DNA of 64,000 nucleotides from Roseiarcus sp963820795 (lineage in GTDB: Bacteria > Pseudomonadota > Alphaproteobacteria > Rhizobiales > Beijerinckiaceae). The notes under the pieces were generated by a model. It did not search any database. It saw only the letters and a program-made list of their open reading frames with translations, and had not been told where the DNA came from. The position numbers were made by a program, and so were the translations under genes. Positions 54,083-63,892 of this stretch are shown piece after piece. Location: the NCBI GenBank assembly GCA_963820795.1, contig CAWGBJ010000021.1:124001-188000 (forward strand), given 5' to 3'. How positions within the stretch are numbered: the stretch's first letter is position 1; each line of letters opens with the position of its first letter.

Positions 54083-55983
54083 CTACGCCGCTGGCCGACG
54101 GGCCGCGTCGGCCAGGATCACGTCGGCGGCTTTCTCCGCGATCATGTAGATGGCGCTGATGATGAACATCCCGGGAATGCGAGCGAAGACCGACGCATCG
54201 ACAACCCGCAGGCCCTCGGTTCCCCGCACCTTGAAGTCCTTGTCCAGAACGGCCTTCGCATCCCCGTCGGCGCCGATCGGGCAGGTGCAGGAGGCGTGGT
54301 GGCCCCAGGACTGATAGCGGACAAAGTCGCGGATCTGTTCGTCGGTCACCACGTTCGGGCCAGGCGCCTCCTCCTCGACGATGACGCCGAGGTCATCAGC
54401 GGCCGGGAGAGTTCGCGCACAAATTTGACGCCCGTCACGACCAAATCGAGATCCTCGTCGTTGTCTGGGTCGCCCTCCGCGAAATATTTGAAGTTGATGG
54501 AGGGGCGCTCCTTCGGATCGGCGGATTTGAGCCGCACCTCGCCTGCTCGGTTGTTGGTGTGCGCCTTGAGCACCGCCCAGGTCAGGCAATTGAGTCGCTC
54601 GACAATTGTCTTCGAGTAGCCCGGCACGTATCCACGAAAATCGGCGAGCACAGCGAAACAGAAGAGGTCGGGGACAGGCCTCTCCTCGGCCGACCTCCGG
54701 ATCACCGCCAGCACAGCGCCGTTCGACCCGTAGACGCCCTCCTTCGAATGATCCCACATGGCGTATTGCGGATCGCCCTTGGCGTATTTTGCGTCCTTGA
54801 GCACGTCCCAGTCGGACTTCATCCGGTTAACGACCCCAACCTCGTAACGATCCTGAAGGTTGGAGCCGACGCCGGGCAGATCGACCTTGACCTCGATGCC
54901 GTGCTTTTGCAGTTCGTCCCTCGGGCCGATCCCGGAGAGCATCAAGAGTTGGGGCGTGTTGAACGCGCCGCCTGAGAGAATGACCTCGCGCGAAGCGAGA
55001 GCCCGGCGCGTTTCGCCCGCCTCCGCGCTCGGATTGGCGTGAGCCTGATAGAGACGGGCGCCCTTGAGATATTCGACGCCGACGGCGCGGTTGTTCGCGT
55101 CGAGAAGAACGCGCGTGACCAGCGCGTCAAGCTCGATCGTCAGGTTCTCGGGATGATCGGCTTGCGTCTCGAGCAGCCGCTCGCGGGTGCCCATTCGGCT
55201 GTGATTGCGAGTCGTCAACGGCGGATAGTGAAGGCCGAACGCATTGTCCTGAACGAGCCGCCAGTCGTTGGGGTCACCCTGCCCCACAAGCAACCATTCC
55301 AACCGTTTCAGCGGCAAAGGCAGTCCAGGCAACTCCGCGGCGATCGACGTCTTGAGCGTCGAGAGCAAACTGAAATCGCCAAGCACGGCCTTCGGGATGG
55401 TGATATCTGTGTTGAGCCAGCCGTCAAATCCATGCCGGGACGGATTGATCCCGGCGCTCGCCGCGTCGCGCTCGAATGGCCTGTACCCACAGTTCTCGAG
55501 CTTCTGGAAGTATGTCCGCATATTGTCGGGCCCCCAGGAGGGGTCGCCGGTCAATGTCGCAAGATATTCCCAATCCTCATTGTGCGGATAGACCATGATC
55601 ATCGCGTTATGCGCGGTGCAGCCGCCGAGGCAGCCAGCGCGCGGATACCAAATTCCGTCGACAGGCTTTCCGTCGTAGTCGGTCACGTACTTGTGATCTT
55701 GCTTCTGCCAGGCGTCGTCGGCGTAATGGCGGACGAAATAGTCCCACCGCATGGCGTAGTCTTCGGTCGCGCAGCCGTGGAACACTGGGACGTTGTAGTC
55801 GTCCGGCAGCCGATTGATATTCGGATAAGCGGCGTCGCCGCCCTCGAGCTTGAACGGATCGCCCCCGGCTTCCAAGACGAGAACTTTCCGCCCGTTCTCA
55901 GCGAGCCGCGCGGCGACCGTGCCCCCGCCCGCCCCCGAACCGACGACAATATATTCGAAGCTTTGATTATCGCTGATGCTCAC
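54083..55983 (-). pseudogene. GMC-family oxidoreductase, frameshifted near its C-terminus
   Basis: An FAD-dependent GMC oxidoreductase of about 633 residues. The FAD loop is IVVGSGAGGGTVAARLAENG (residues 11-30), with PRAGCLGGCTAHNAMIMVYP and SGGAFNTPQLLMLSGIGP as family signatures. At about 54395 the frame shifts: RELSRPL is followed in another frame by DDLGVIVEEEAPGPNVVTD, SWGHHASCTCPIGAD (active-site His) and ARIPGMFIISAIYMIAEKAA. Both halves are well conserved, so one small indel is enough. It follows the large cytochrome c gene on the same strand and may have used it as electron acceptor. The substrate, an alcohol, sterol or sugar, is unknown. Confidence 0.85.
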
Positions 55984-56115
55984 GGGGCAATGTCCCTTGT
56001 CTTGCGCGATTGTCCGATTGTCGGATGAGACCCTGACGGGCCGGGCTCTTCCTTTGAAACACGCGGGGCGCGCGGGCCGGGCGCAAACGATAGGTTCCGC
56101 CCGGCCGCGGCCTTG

Positions 56116-58676
56116 TCAGAACGTCTTCAGGAACGCGATGAGCGCCTCTTTGTCGGCGTCGCTGAGGCCTGGCTCTTCCTTGAAATAGTCAGTTCCGAAA
56201 TAATGTCCGCGATTGACGATGAAATCAGGACACTTGCTCAAAGCGAGCATTTGATCGCTGCGTTCGCGAAGACGTGACGGGCCTGATCGTCGGTCGCATT
56301 TCTTCGGCAGTGATTTGATGTCGATCTTGAGTTTGAGCAAGAAGCTTCAGGATATCCGCTTGTGCTGCACGTCTTCGATCGGGTCGTCTCGCTTGTCGAG
56401 ATCGAGATTGGCGATCAGATCGACGGGCGTGCCTTTCGGAATCGGCCCGAACTGCAGCCCATCCTCGGTGAAGACATTGCTCCACGGCACAGGCTCGAGC
56501 AACAGGCTGCACGAATTCGGGCAGGAAGCCCTTGGGAACACGCAGATAGCTCGTCTCGGTGGTGACGTCGATCTGGCCCTGCAAGCGTCTTCCCGGACGC
56601 GGTCTGGTACTCGATGTTGCCGGGCCGCCTTTCCGGCCAGAGCAATTGCCGGATCGAAGCATCGAAGGATTGCATCCGAGCCTCGACCGATGGACTCGCG
56701 AGGAAATCGGACCGACGAAGTTGTTGAGCAGGAACGGCGCGGTCGACCAGAGGCTGATGAGCGAGGGCACCCGCGTATAGCCGCGTCCGCCCCCCGGCAT
56801 CGGATAGGGCTTCGGTTCCCCAGTGAAGGGATTGTGCACGGTGATCGCGCCGACCGCGGGGAGATCCTTGTAGCTCTGCGCGGAGAAATCGTTCCAGATG
56901 TTCCCTGCGATGGCGTTGGTCGCAAGCGGACTGCAAGCGTTGGTCTCGGTGAGGGTCACCGGGATTCGCAGATCGGTCGAGAGGAAATTGTCATCCAGGA
57001 AATCGCTGGTATGGACGATCTTCTTCTCGTCAGTCTTGAACTCGTCCGTCTTGGTCCAGGCCCAATAGGCGTTGAAGCAGTCGAGATAGCCTTTCCCGGA
57101 GCAACCGTTGTTCGGAAAGAAGGAGTAGGCTTTCTCCGGCAGCTTGCTCGAATGGCATCGCGCACAGCGTTCGGCGAACACGTCTTTCCCATGCTCGAGC
57201 TGCGCGGCGTCGGTGCTCAAGTATTTGTCGCCGCCCGGCGCATTCTTGAGATAATCGGGCTTCGCGGTCGCCAGGAAGAACAGGGCGAGATCAGGCGTCT
57301 GACTTTCCGTGGCTTGCCAGTAGGACGAGTGCGCCCGGGCGACGTCGATTTGGATCGGCGAGATCGGCTTACCGCCGACCAGCGCATTGAAATGCGTCAG
57401 CCATTCTTCGCTGAATAGCCCTATGTTGACATAGACGCGGTTCAGCGATCCGAGCGCGCCGATCGAATCCGCGCCGTCCTTGAGAATGTGCGGGGTGAAT
57501 ACGGTGTCGGGCGCCTTGAAGAAATCCGCCAGCGGCGATCCCGCAGGCACGAAATCATTGAACTGCTTGTTGTTGAGGCTGCCCCCGGCCAGCTTTTCGC
57601 CGCCGAAATTCTTCGCGTTCTCGAGCCGGGCGCCGAGGCTGTAAATTGCGTTCATCGTGCGCGGATTGTTGATGTAATCCGACGACACGAGCGAAGTGTC
57701 GAGCGATCCCGGGCGCTGCGTGTGGAAAAGCTGGAATGGGAAAGCTGATGGATCGGCCGCCCAGTTGAAGATGCGGTCAATCCAGAAATACTGCGCGCCC
57801 GGATTGGAATTTAGGTTTTCCCACTTTGGGTTTTCCGGATCCTTCGGCGGGTTGGTCGGATTGGGCCCGACGTGACAGAAGCCGCAGGACATGCCGACCC
57901 GATAGGGGCGCACAAGCTTCTTGTTGTTGTAGTAATCGGGATCGGTATAATAACGCTGCGGATCCCAGTTCTTTTCCGCCTCGGCGTCGAAATCCGGATT
58001 GGGGAAGAGCCGCAGGCCGACGATGCCTGTCGCATAGCCATAATAGGAGCCGACCGGCAGCGTCTTCCCATCGTCGAACTTCATCCCGCGTGCGCCGATT
58101 TTGACGCCAGGATATTTCGTCTCGTTCTCGAACGGATCGGCTGGGCAGTTGGGGTCGCGCACGTCGAGCCACAGTCCAAAACGGTCCTGTCTGGGTTCCG
58201 CCGGCCTGCGGAAACAGGGCTCGTTGACCAGGCCGAGGTAATTCCAGCGGTTGTCGCGACCGAATTTGAGCGTGGGGTGAGTGGACAGCGTCTTCAGGAG
58301 ATCAAGCCCGCCCAATGATTGGTAGGAGAGAAAGTCCCACAGGCGGTCATTGCCCCCGGTCCAGACGATCCAATTGTCTCGGCCCATTGCGGCGGATTTC
58401 ACCGCCTGATCTGGCGTGATGCCGGGAAGGTAAGGTTGGAGCGCGGCAGCGAGCGAGGCGGGATCTTTCGTCGCGCCGTAGTCCATATCGCGGAAATAAT
58501 CTTCGTCGGCCCCGACCAGAGATTCAGGGGTTCGGTCCAACGCACAGGGCTTCGTCTTTGACTTGACCGGCGCCCGAGCCGCAATCCGTCTTGGGCAACG
58601 CGGCTTCCGGGAGGATGAAAATCGCGAGCGACGCGATGGCGGCTAGCCCGACATTACGAATGAATTTCCGTCCCAT
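56116..58676 (-). pseudogene. Large multi-heme-type c cytochrome, multiply frameshifted
   Basis: The ATG at 58676 (GGGGGAG upstream) opens a signal peptide (RKFIRNVGLAAIASLAIFIL). A one-base insertion near 58530 moves to a 600-residue open stretch with two CxxCH heme sites: MSCGFCHVGPNPTNPP and ERCARCHSSKLP. Between 56720 and 56340 at least four more shifts are needed to read DFLASPSVEARMQSFDASI, GQIDVTTETSYLRVPKGF, LLEPVPWSNVFTEDGLQF and LKLKIDIKSLPKKC, ending CPDFIVNRGHYFGTDYF. The whole would be about 850 residues, periplasmic. It may accept electrons from the GMC enzyme. A RoxA-like oxygenase is a weaker alternative. I cannot tell decay from poor sequence quality. Confidence 0.78.
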
Positions 58677-59245
58677 CGTCTCCCCCGCCGTTCGAAAAAA
58701 TAGCTGAGGTGTTTCGTTTATTTCTTTTTCGTTTCCGCCCAGTTTCTGGCTGCTTGTTGTCGAAAGTGTGGCTGACGCCAGTACAATCGGTATTCAAGCC
58801 CAGCCACCCCAGAAAAGAACCGCCGATCTCGTAAGTCTCTATTTTCATGCTGGACGTTTATGTAGCCCTGCGGTTGTGCGTGGTTCGCTCCAAGGACAAA
58901 GTCAGGCGACGAAGGGCCGGGACTATTGAGTCTCGCATCTGTACGGACACTTCGGGCGCGTACGTTTGAGGCGGCTCTGGCACGAGGTGTCGTGGACGAA
59001 GACGTAGTTCTTGACCGAGCGCCGGATTGCGGGCGATCCGCACTTCCGATGCCGGACCTTGATCTGATGTTGTCGGACAGATACCGGGCTAAGAGCGTTC
59101 ACCGCAACGCCATCGGTCCAAGACGCAGGACGCGAGTCGATTGATCGGCCCGCGGCGCAAGAGGGAAGTTGACAGCGGCTTTGGAATCGACAGGATGTGA
59201 GATAAGTGATATATGACGGGATGTAACTGATCTCACGCTAATGTC
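58677..59245. other. Gene-free region before the second RES/Xre module
   Basis: No gene is supported in either strand; short frames here lack ribosome sites and family features. The last part contains an inverted repeat that may be an operator (listed separately). A low-GC patch at 58700-58740 might hold the cytochrome promoter. Confidence 0.4.
59197..59236. promoter_or_regulatory. Inverted repeat upstream of the second RES/Xre pair
   Basis: GTGAGAT at 59197-59203 and its complement ATCTCAC at 59230-59236, centred about 29 bases before the antitoxin ATG, with an AT-rich spacer (AAGTGATATATGACGG). The position parallels the palindrome of the first module, and both share a TCTCA core, but the spacing is much wider. 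Confidence 0.4.
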
Positions 59246-60061
59246 ATGACGGATCCTCTTTTTTCCGAGTTCTTGATGGTCGACCCGGTCGTCGAACTCT
59301 TCGATCGCGAGCCTGACCGAGACAAGCGCGCTCGTTCGCTTAAGCTCGGCCCTGCCCGGGACAAAATGCGCCAGGCGTTCGCCGAGGCGTTCCTTCAGGC
59401 AATGAGGTGGGCAGCCGCGGAAAAGGCTGCACTCGCCGGCTCTTCCACGGAGATCGCCAGTCTGGCGAACGCCTTCGCCGACGTCGCGCTCGGGGAGTCG
59501 GTGGTTCTGCGGCTCAATCCGGATCGGCTCGGGGAGGGGCGTGGCGCAGTCAAGGCGTTTCTCGAGACTCTTGTCCGTGTCAGCCGGGCGTCGGACCAAA
59601 GCCGCCTCGAGGCTGCGATCGAAAAGCTTGCCGAGGTGATCCTTCCGGACGACCTGGGAATCGCGCGCGGCGCTTTGGCTTCCGACAATCTGAACCTGCG
59701 CGACCGGTTCATCGCGGAGACGCCGCAACTTACGAGCGCCGACGTGGGAAGGATGTCCGGACTCCGGACCAAGAATCCATACGCCACGGCGGCGCGGTGG
59801 AAGAAATCGGGCGACATCTTCTCCGTGCGTCATCGCGGTGTCGAATATCTTCCCGCGTTCCAGTTTCGCGACGGACGCCCGCACCCAACGATCAAGAAGG
59901 CGCTCGAGGCCCTCCCCGGCGACTTATCGGATTGGCAGCGAGCCTTATGGTTCGTCTCAGCCAACGGCTGGCTGGCAGACGAGGCGCCGGCAGAAGTGTT
60001 AGACGCCGCCGACGCGGTCGTTGCGGCGGCAAGACATGAAGGCGAAGAGGTCATTGGGTGA
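59246..60061 (+). CDS. Long Xre/MbcA-type antitoxin of a second RES pair
   Basis: A 271-residue protein. The C-terminal 110 residues match the toxin-binding domain of RES antitoxins: LTSADVGRMSGLRTKNPYAT, VEYLPAFQFRDGRPHPTI and WQRALWFVSANGWLADEAP. The first 150 residues are helical and unlike the short antitoxin at 874; they may form a longer DNA-binding or regulatory region. Its stop overlaps the RES toxin GTG by GTGA. The ATG lacks a strong ribosome site. Together with the downstream gene it forms a second, sequence-divergent toxin-antitoxin locus in the same window. Confidence 0.78.
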   Translation: MTDPLFSEFLMVDPVVELFDREPDRDKRARSLKLGPARDKMRQAFAEAFLQAMRWAAAEKAALAGSSTEIASLANAFADVALGESVVLRLNPDRLGEGRGAVKAFLETLVRVSRASDQSRLEAAIEKLAEVILPDDLGIARGALASDNLNLRDRFIAETPQLTSADVGRMSGLRTKNPYATAARWKKSGDIFSVRHRGVEYLPAFQFRDGRPHPTIKKALEALPGDLSDWQRALWFVSANGWLADEAPAEVLDAADAVVAAARHEGEEVIG

Positions 60062-60703
60062 CGACGCCGCGCCTGCCGTCGCCGCCATCTCCCTTTCCGC
60101 CGATCAACACCCAGACAATAAAGGCGGGAGCGGTTCTCCACCGCAACCATGCGTCCGCTTTTCAGCCGGCGCAGTTCAACCCTTGCAAGGGACAGCCTAC
60201 GCGTTTTGCACCCTTCGTTGATGGCAAAAACGAATGCGTCCCGTCCCTCTACGCGGCGACGAGCAGAGAAGCGGACGCGTTCGAGACAATCTTTCACGAC
60301 ATTGCGCCCGCCGCACGATTCAAGACCGTTCGAACTCGACGTCGTCGCATCTCGCGGTCTAAGCAAAATCGCGCCGAAACGTGATCTCGTGCTCGCGAGG
60401 CTCTTTGCGCCCGATCTCAAGCGGTGGGGATTGGAGCGGACAGATCTGATCGAAACGCCGAAGTCAGCCTACGGGCAGACCGTCTCTTGGGCGAAGGCCA
60501 TTCATCGTGCGCGGAGGGACATCGACGGCTTGATCTGGACTTCGCGTCAGTGCGACCCTGAACAGTCCGTCATCCTCTTCGGGGATCGCATCGACGAAGC
60601 GGCTTTCGAAGTGCTCGAACGCGTCGATGTAGGCGCCGACGGCGCCCTCCTGCTCGAGTTGCGCGGCTTCGGCCGGCGCGCCGGCATCACGATCATCTCC
60701 TAG
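60058..60703 (+). pseudogene. RES-domain toxin, interrupted by a one-base insertion
   Basis: Two frames make one protein of 214 residues. The first gives LHRNHASAFQPAQFNP (RES arginine and FNP box) and PSLYAATSREADAFETIFHD (active-site glutamate). At about 60340 the DNA reads GACCGTTCGAACTC; dropping one T continues in frame as VELDVVASRGLSKIAPKRDL and LIETPKSAYGQTVSWAKAIH, which carries the serine region, ending GFGRRAGITIIS. The lesion would release the cell from the toxin. A sequencing error is possible, because the rest of both frames is undamaged. Confidence 0.82.
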
Positions 60704-60764
60704 CGAAGGCGTCGGTTCTTTGTCCGCGCGCCGGGCGCGGGCGATCCGGAGCGCGCAAACCCCA

Positions 60765-61196
60765 TCAAGGCCCAAACTTGCCGTCCCTGCCCCGCGGCAA
60801 ACGCTCAACGCCGGTCACTCGCCCGTCGGCGTCGGTCGCCAACCGGCCTTTGGACTGATCCAACAGGACGAGAGTGTTGCCGAAGGGATCGCGAACGCGC
60901 GCACACCGGCCGATCGCGATGTCGAAAGGGCGTTCGACCGCCACGCCGCCTGCGCTCAAGAATGTCGCGAAAGCCTCATCGACGTCATCGACCACAATGT
61001 CCGTCTCGGGTCCAATGCGGAGGTGTACGACGAGCTCGGCGTCCGTCTCGGGAAAGGCGAAGCCGGCGGCCTCATCGCTTCGCCACAGGAGACGATGACC
61101 GAGCTTGTCCCGATAAAACGAGATCGCCGCGTCCAGATCGGCCACGCGCAGCAAATGATTGTCTAGCTTTCGAAACAGGGGTTCCTTCTGAGACAT
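60765..61196 (-). CDS. VOC/glyoxalase-fold protein
   Basis: A 143-residue single-domain protein of the vicinal oxygen chelate superfamily. The paired beta-alpha-beta motif is visible: HLLRVADLDAAISFYRDKLG at the N-terminus, VVHLRIGPETDIVVDDVDEA in the centre, and ARVRDPFGNTLVLLDQS at the end, with metal-ligand-like His and Glu positions. I chose ATG at 61196 (the upstream frame is not protein-like). Such proteins include glyoxalase I, dioxygenases and resistance proteins; no specific role can be given. Confidence 0.8.
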   Translation of the reverse strand: MSQKEPLFRKLDNHLLRVADLDAAISFYRDKLGHRLLWRSDEAAGFAFPETDAELVVHLRIGPETDIVVDDVDEAFATFLSAGGVAVERPFDIAIGRCARVRDPFGNTLVLLDQSKGRLATDADGRVTGVERLPRGRDGKFGP

Positions 61197-61691
61197 GCGC
61201 AACGACCCTCGATCGACGCCAATATATTTATCACATCTTGAAGGTCGCGGGTTCTCCTTCCCCAGCTCTGCTAAGCAGCCAACCAGCGCCCGCGGGCGCG
61301 CCATTATGGATGAAAATCACGGGCCGGCCGCACGACGCCAATTCCTCAGAGCTATTTTCATGGCAGTGGAGGCGGTGACGCGGTGACGGACTGAGGTTGA
61401 TGCAGCGGGCCACACCCCATCCGGCGCTTCGCGCCACCTTCCCCAGCAGAGCGGGGAAGGAGAACGCGCGACCTTGGGAGATGCGTGAATTTGGTAGCTG
61501 CCAGATTCACACAAGTCATCGGACCGGCCGGCACCGGCCGGCGGGTTGCTCTTCTCCGCGAAGCGGGGAAGGCGCCGAGTTATCGGCGGAAGGGGTGCGG
61601 AAAGCAGGTTCCCGACGACGAAAGTTCGCGGCGCGGCTTGTGCAATCCTGCCGGCGTCGAAGCGGCGGCCCACACCGGCGCTAGACCTGAC
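61197..61691. other. Intergenic region built of repeats
   Basis: No gene. It contains a 31-32 bp inverted repeat (listed separately) and further GC-rich palindromic stretches such as CTCTTCTCCGCGAAGCGGGG near 61548 and CCGGCCGGCACCGGCCGG near 61523. These resemble the mosaic intergenic repeats of Hyphomicrobiales. Confidence 0.5.
61241..61475. repeat. Near-perfect 31/32-bp inverted repeat, 172-base spacer
   Basis: The left arm (61241-61272) begins AAGGTCGCGGGTTCTCC and ends CTCTGCT. The right arm (61445-61475) begins AGCAGAGCGGGGAAGG and ends GCGCGACCTT. Their complements differ by one mismatch and one missing base. The spacer has no open frame. It could be two copies of a dispersed intergenic repeat in opposite orientation or a small non-autonomous element. 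Confidence 0.7.
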
Positions 61692-62402
61692 TTACCGCCG
61701 CGCCGCGGCCAGGATCGGCCCCGCGCCGGCCGACTGCACGATCGCGGCCTCGGCGAGGCCCGGGTCAGTCCCGCCCGGCAGCGGGAACCGCGCCGCCTGT
61801 CCATGCCAGCGGCCGAGGGCCACCATCTCGCGCACAACGTCCTTGTACGGCAGCGTGCGGCCGCCGTTCTCGCCGCGCGGAATCGTGACTTCGACGGTGT
61901 GGGGGATGTAGCGGGCGAGCCAGACCTCTGCGCCACCCGCTGGCGCCGTGCCCTCCCCGACCGCGACCGCGCCGCCGTCGAAGCTGACTTGAGGCCCGCT
62001 CGAGCCGCGGTCGCCGCGGCTGATCAGGCCTGCCAGTGCGCCGGCCTCGAGCCCGTCGCCCTCGACCCGACCGTTGACGACGACCTGCGGCGTATAGACG
62101 CCGTCGCGCCGCATGGCGTGCGCGTAGGCGTACTGGCGCGCCGTCCAGGCGGCCTTGGAGAAGGTGTCCTTCCAGCCGAGCCGGTCCCAATAGTCGACCT
62201 CGAAGGCGAGCGCGAGCACGTCGGCGCGATCGCTGATCGCCGCGACATTGGCCTCGGCCGGCGGACAGGACGAACAGCCCTGGCTCTGGAAGAGCTCGAC
62301 GACGGCGGGATGCGCCGCGTCGGCCGCGGCGGCCGGCCGCGGCAGGGCTGCGAGCATCGCGAGCGCAATCAAGCCTGCGCCAGGCTTCCGCCAAATGGTC
62401 AT
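61692..62402 (-). CDS. Exported DUF1223 thioredoxin-fold protein
   Basis: A 236-residue secreted protein. A signal peptide (GLIALAMLAALPRPAAAA, cleavage near residue 28) precedes VVELFQSQGCSSCPPAEAN, which carries a CxxC pair in the DUF1223 pattern. EVDYWDRLGWKDTFSKAAWT, RRDGVYTPQVVVNGR and the C-terminal VVREMVALGRWHGQA are also typical. DUF1223 proteins have a thioredoxin-like fold with unproven function, possibly periplasmic thiol chemistry. The ATG is at 62402. It is divergent from rsmE. Confidence 0.86.
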   Translation of the reverse strand: MTIWRKPGAGLIALAMLAALPRPAAAADAAHPAVVELFQSQGCSSCPPAEANVAAISDRADVLALAFEVDYWDRLGWKDTFSKAAWTARQYAYAHAMRRDGVYTPQVVVNGRVEGDGLEAGALAGLISRGDRGSSGPQVSFDGGAVAVGEGTAPAGGAEVWLARYIPHTVEVTIPRGENGGRTLPYKDVVREMVALGRWHGQAARFPLPGGTDPGLAEAAIVQSAGAGPILAAARR

Positions 62403-62535
62403 GCGCCTTGCCTCCGCCCAGCGCCGGGTTGCGCCGATCAGGAGCGCATTCGGCCCGACCGGGGCGCTTGTTACCGATCGCCCCGCGCGCCGCGATGCTA
62501 TAGCTCGGCCAGCTGCTTCCTCTTCACCGACGTGC

Positions 62536-63291
62536 ATGGCCCGCACCGATTTCACTACGCCCCGGCTCTTTGTCACGGCGCCCCTCGCCGAAGGGGCCGA
62601 CATCGCGCTCTCGCCCGAGCAGACGAACTATCTCGTCAATGTGCTGCGGCTTAGAGCCGGCGCGCGCGTCCTCGTCTTCAACGGACTCGACGGCGAGTTC
62701 GGCGCCCTCCTCGCCGCCGCTTCGCGCAAGACCGTCTCGCTCCGCGTGACGGCGCGAACGCGGCCGCAGGAGACGCCGCCCGACGTCGACTTCCTGTTTG
62801 CGCCGCTGAAGCACGCGCGGCTCGACTATATGGCGCAGAAGGCGGTCGAGATGGGCGCGCGCCGGCTGAGGCCGATCCTCACCCGCCGCACCCAGGTCCA
62901 GCGCCTCAATCTCGAGCGCCTCAGGGCCAACGCCATCGAAGCGTGCGAGCAATGCGGGGTCATCTGGACGCCCGAGATCGCCGCGCCCGAGCCGCTGGAG
63001 AGGACGCTCGCCGAATGGCCGGGCGAACGGCTGCTGGTCTTTTGCGACGAGGACGCGAACCAGGAAAGCCCGCTCGGGGCGCTGGGCGCCGCCGGCGCGG
63101 CGGCCGGCGTCGGCCTCCTGATCGGCCCCGAGGGCGGCTTCGACGATGCGGAACGCGACGCTATCCTCGCCCTGCCGCGCGTTGTGCGCCTGAGCCTCGG
63201 CCCGCGGGTGCTGCGTGCCGACACTGCCGCGGTCGCGGCGCTTGCGCTCGTTCAGGCGACGCTCGGCGACTGGCCGCGACATCCGCGCTGA
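62536..63291 (+). CDS. rsmE: 16S rRNA (uracil(1498)-N(3))-methyltransferase
   Basis: A 251-residue SPOUT methyltransferase that methylates U1498 of 16S rRNA. The N-terminal PUA-like part is TPRLFVTAPLAEGADIALSP then HYLVNVLRL-like NYLVNVLRLRAG. The C-terminal SPOUT knot has LLIGPEGGFDDAERDAI, LSLGPRVLRADTAAVAALAL, the defining signatures of the family. KAVEMGARRLRPILTRRTQ is the conserved central segment. The start ATG has no obvious ribosome site, but no better codon is close. Confidence 0.93.
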   Translation: MARTDFTTPRLFVTAPLAEGADIALSPEQTNYLVNVLRLRAGARVLVFNGLDGEFGALLAAASRKTVSLRVTARTRPQETPPDVDFLFAPLKHARLDYMAQKAVEMGARRLRPILTRRTQVQRLNLERLRANAIEACEQCGVIWTPEIAAPEPLERTLAEWPGERLLVFCDEDANQESPLGALGAAGAAAGVGLLIGPEGGFDDAERDAILALPRVVRLSLGPRVLRADTAAVAALALVQATLGDWPRHPR

Positions 63292-63398
63292 GCGCCGCAA
63301 CGTAAGCGCGCCATGTTGCCGCCACGATGTGGTTCCATTTCGGCGGGCGTTGAGGCGGGACGAGTCGTGAAATGCAACGTGGATTCGAGGGGCGGCGC

Positions 63399-63749
63399 AT
63401 GAACGCGCCGATGTTGCTGGCCGCTTTCGTCGTGGCGCTCTCGATGAGCGAAGCCGGCGCGGATGGGCTGCAACCCTCCCGAGAGGCCGGCCGCCATGAC
63501 GCGGCGTGCCGCAGCGCCGGCAAGTACGACGCAGCGGGCGAGCCCGCCGGTTGCGTGCGCATCCGCGGCCATATCCCGGCGGGCTCAGACTTCGCCGCCC
63601 AGGGAACCGTCGGCCAGCCGCCATCGCCGCTCAAGCCTTTGCTTGGGCCTGTTGTGACAGGCATCGGCGCGATCGTAACGCCCATCGGTTCCGTTTTGAC
63701 CCAAAGCCCATTCTTCCTGCCCGTGCGCCACGACGACGACGTCCGCTGA
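63399..63749 (+). CDS. Hypothetical exported protein
   Basis: A 116-residue protein with a signal peptide (APMLLAAFVVALSMSEAGA). The mature part has two cysteines in DAACRSAGKYDAAGEPAGCV followed by RIRGHIPAGSDF, a pattern reminiscent of small porin-like or outer-membrane proteins of alphaproteobacteria. A hydrophobic stretch (LLGPVVTGIGAIVTPIGSV) lies near the C-terminus. GAGGGGC precedes the ATG. The role is unknown. Confidence 0.6.
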   Translation: MNAPMLLAAFVVALSMSEAGADGLQPSREAGRHDAACRSAGKYDAAGEPAGCVRIRGHIPAGSDFAAQGTVGQPPSPLKPLLGPVVTGIGAIVTPIGSVLTQSPFFLPVRHDDDVR

Positions 63750-63892
63750 CCGAATCGGACCGGGGCGTGGAGGGTCGCAGCGCGCGCCGTTTTGCCGTGG
63801 CTCTTCCGGGCTCAGGCGTTATTGACCCTGACGCCTGGCTGACCGTAAATGGCTTTACGTCCGAGACCGGACCGCAAGAGGGAGGGGGACCC

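Noticed and set aside
56116..58676. RoxA-type rubber oxygenase
   Set aside because: Two heme c sites and large size fit loosely, but no specific RoxA motif could be confirmed in the shifted sequence; kept only as an alternative.
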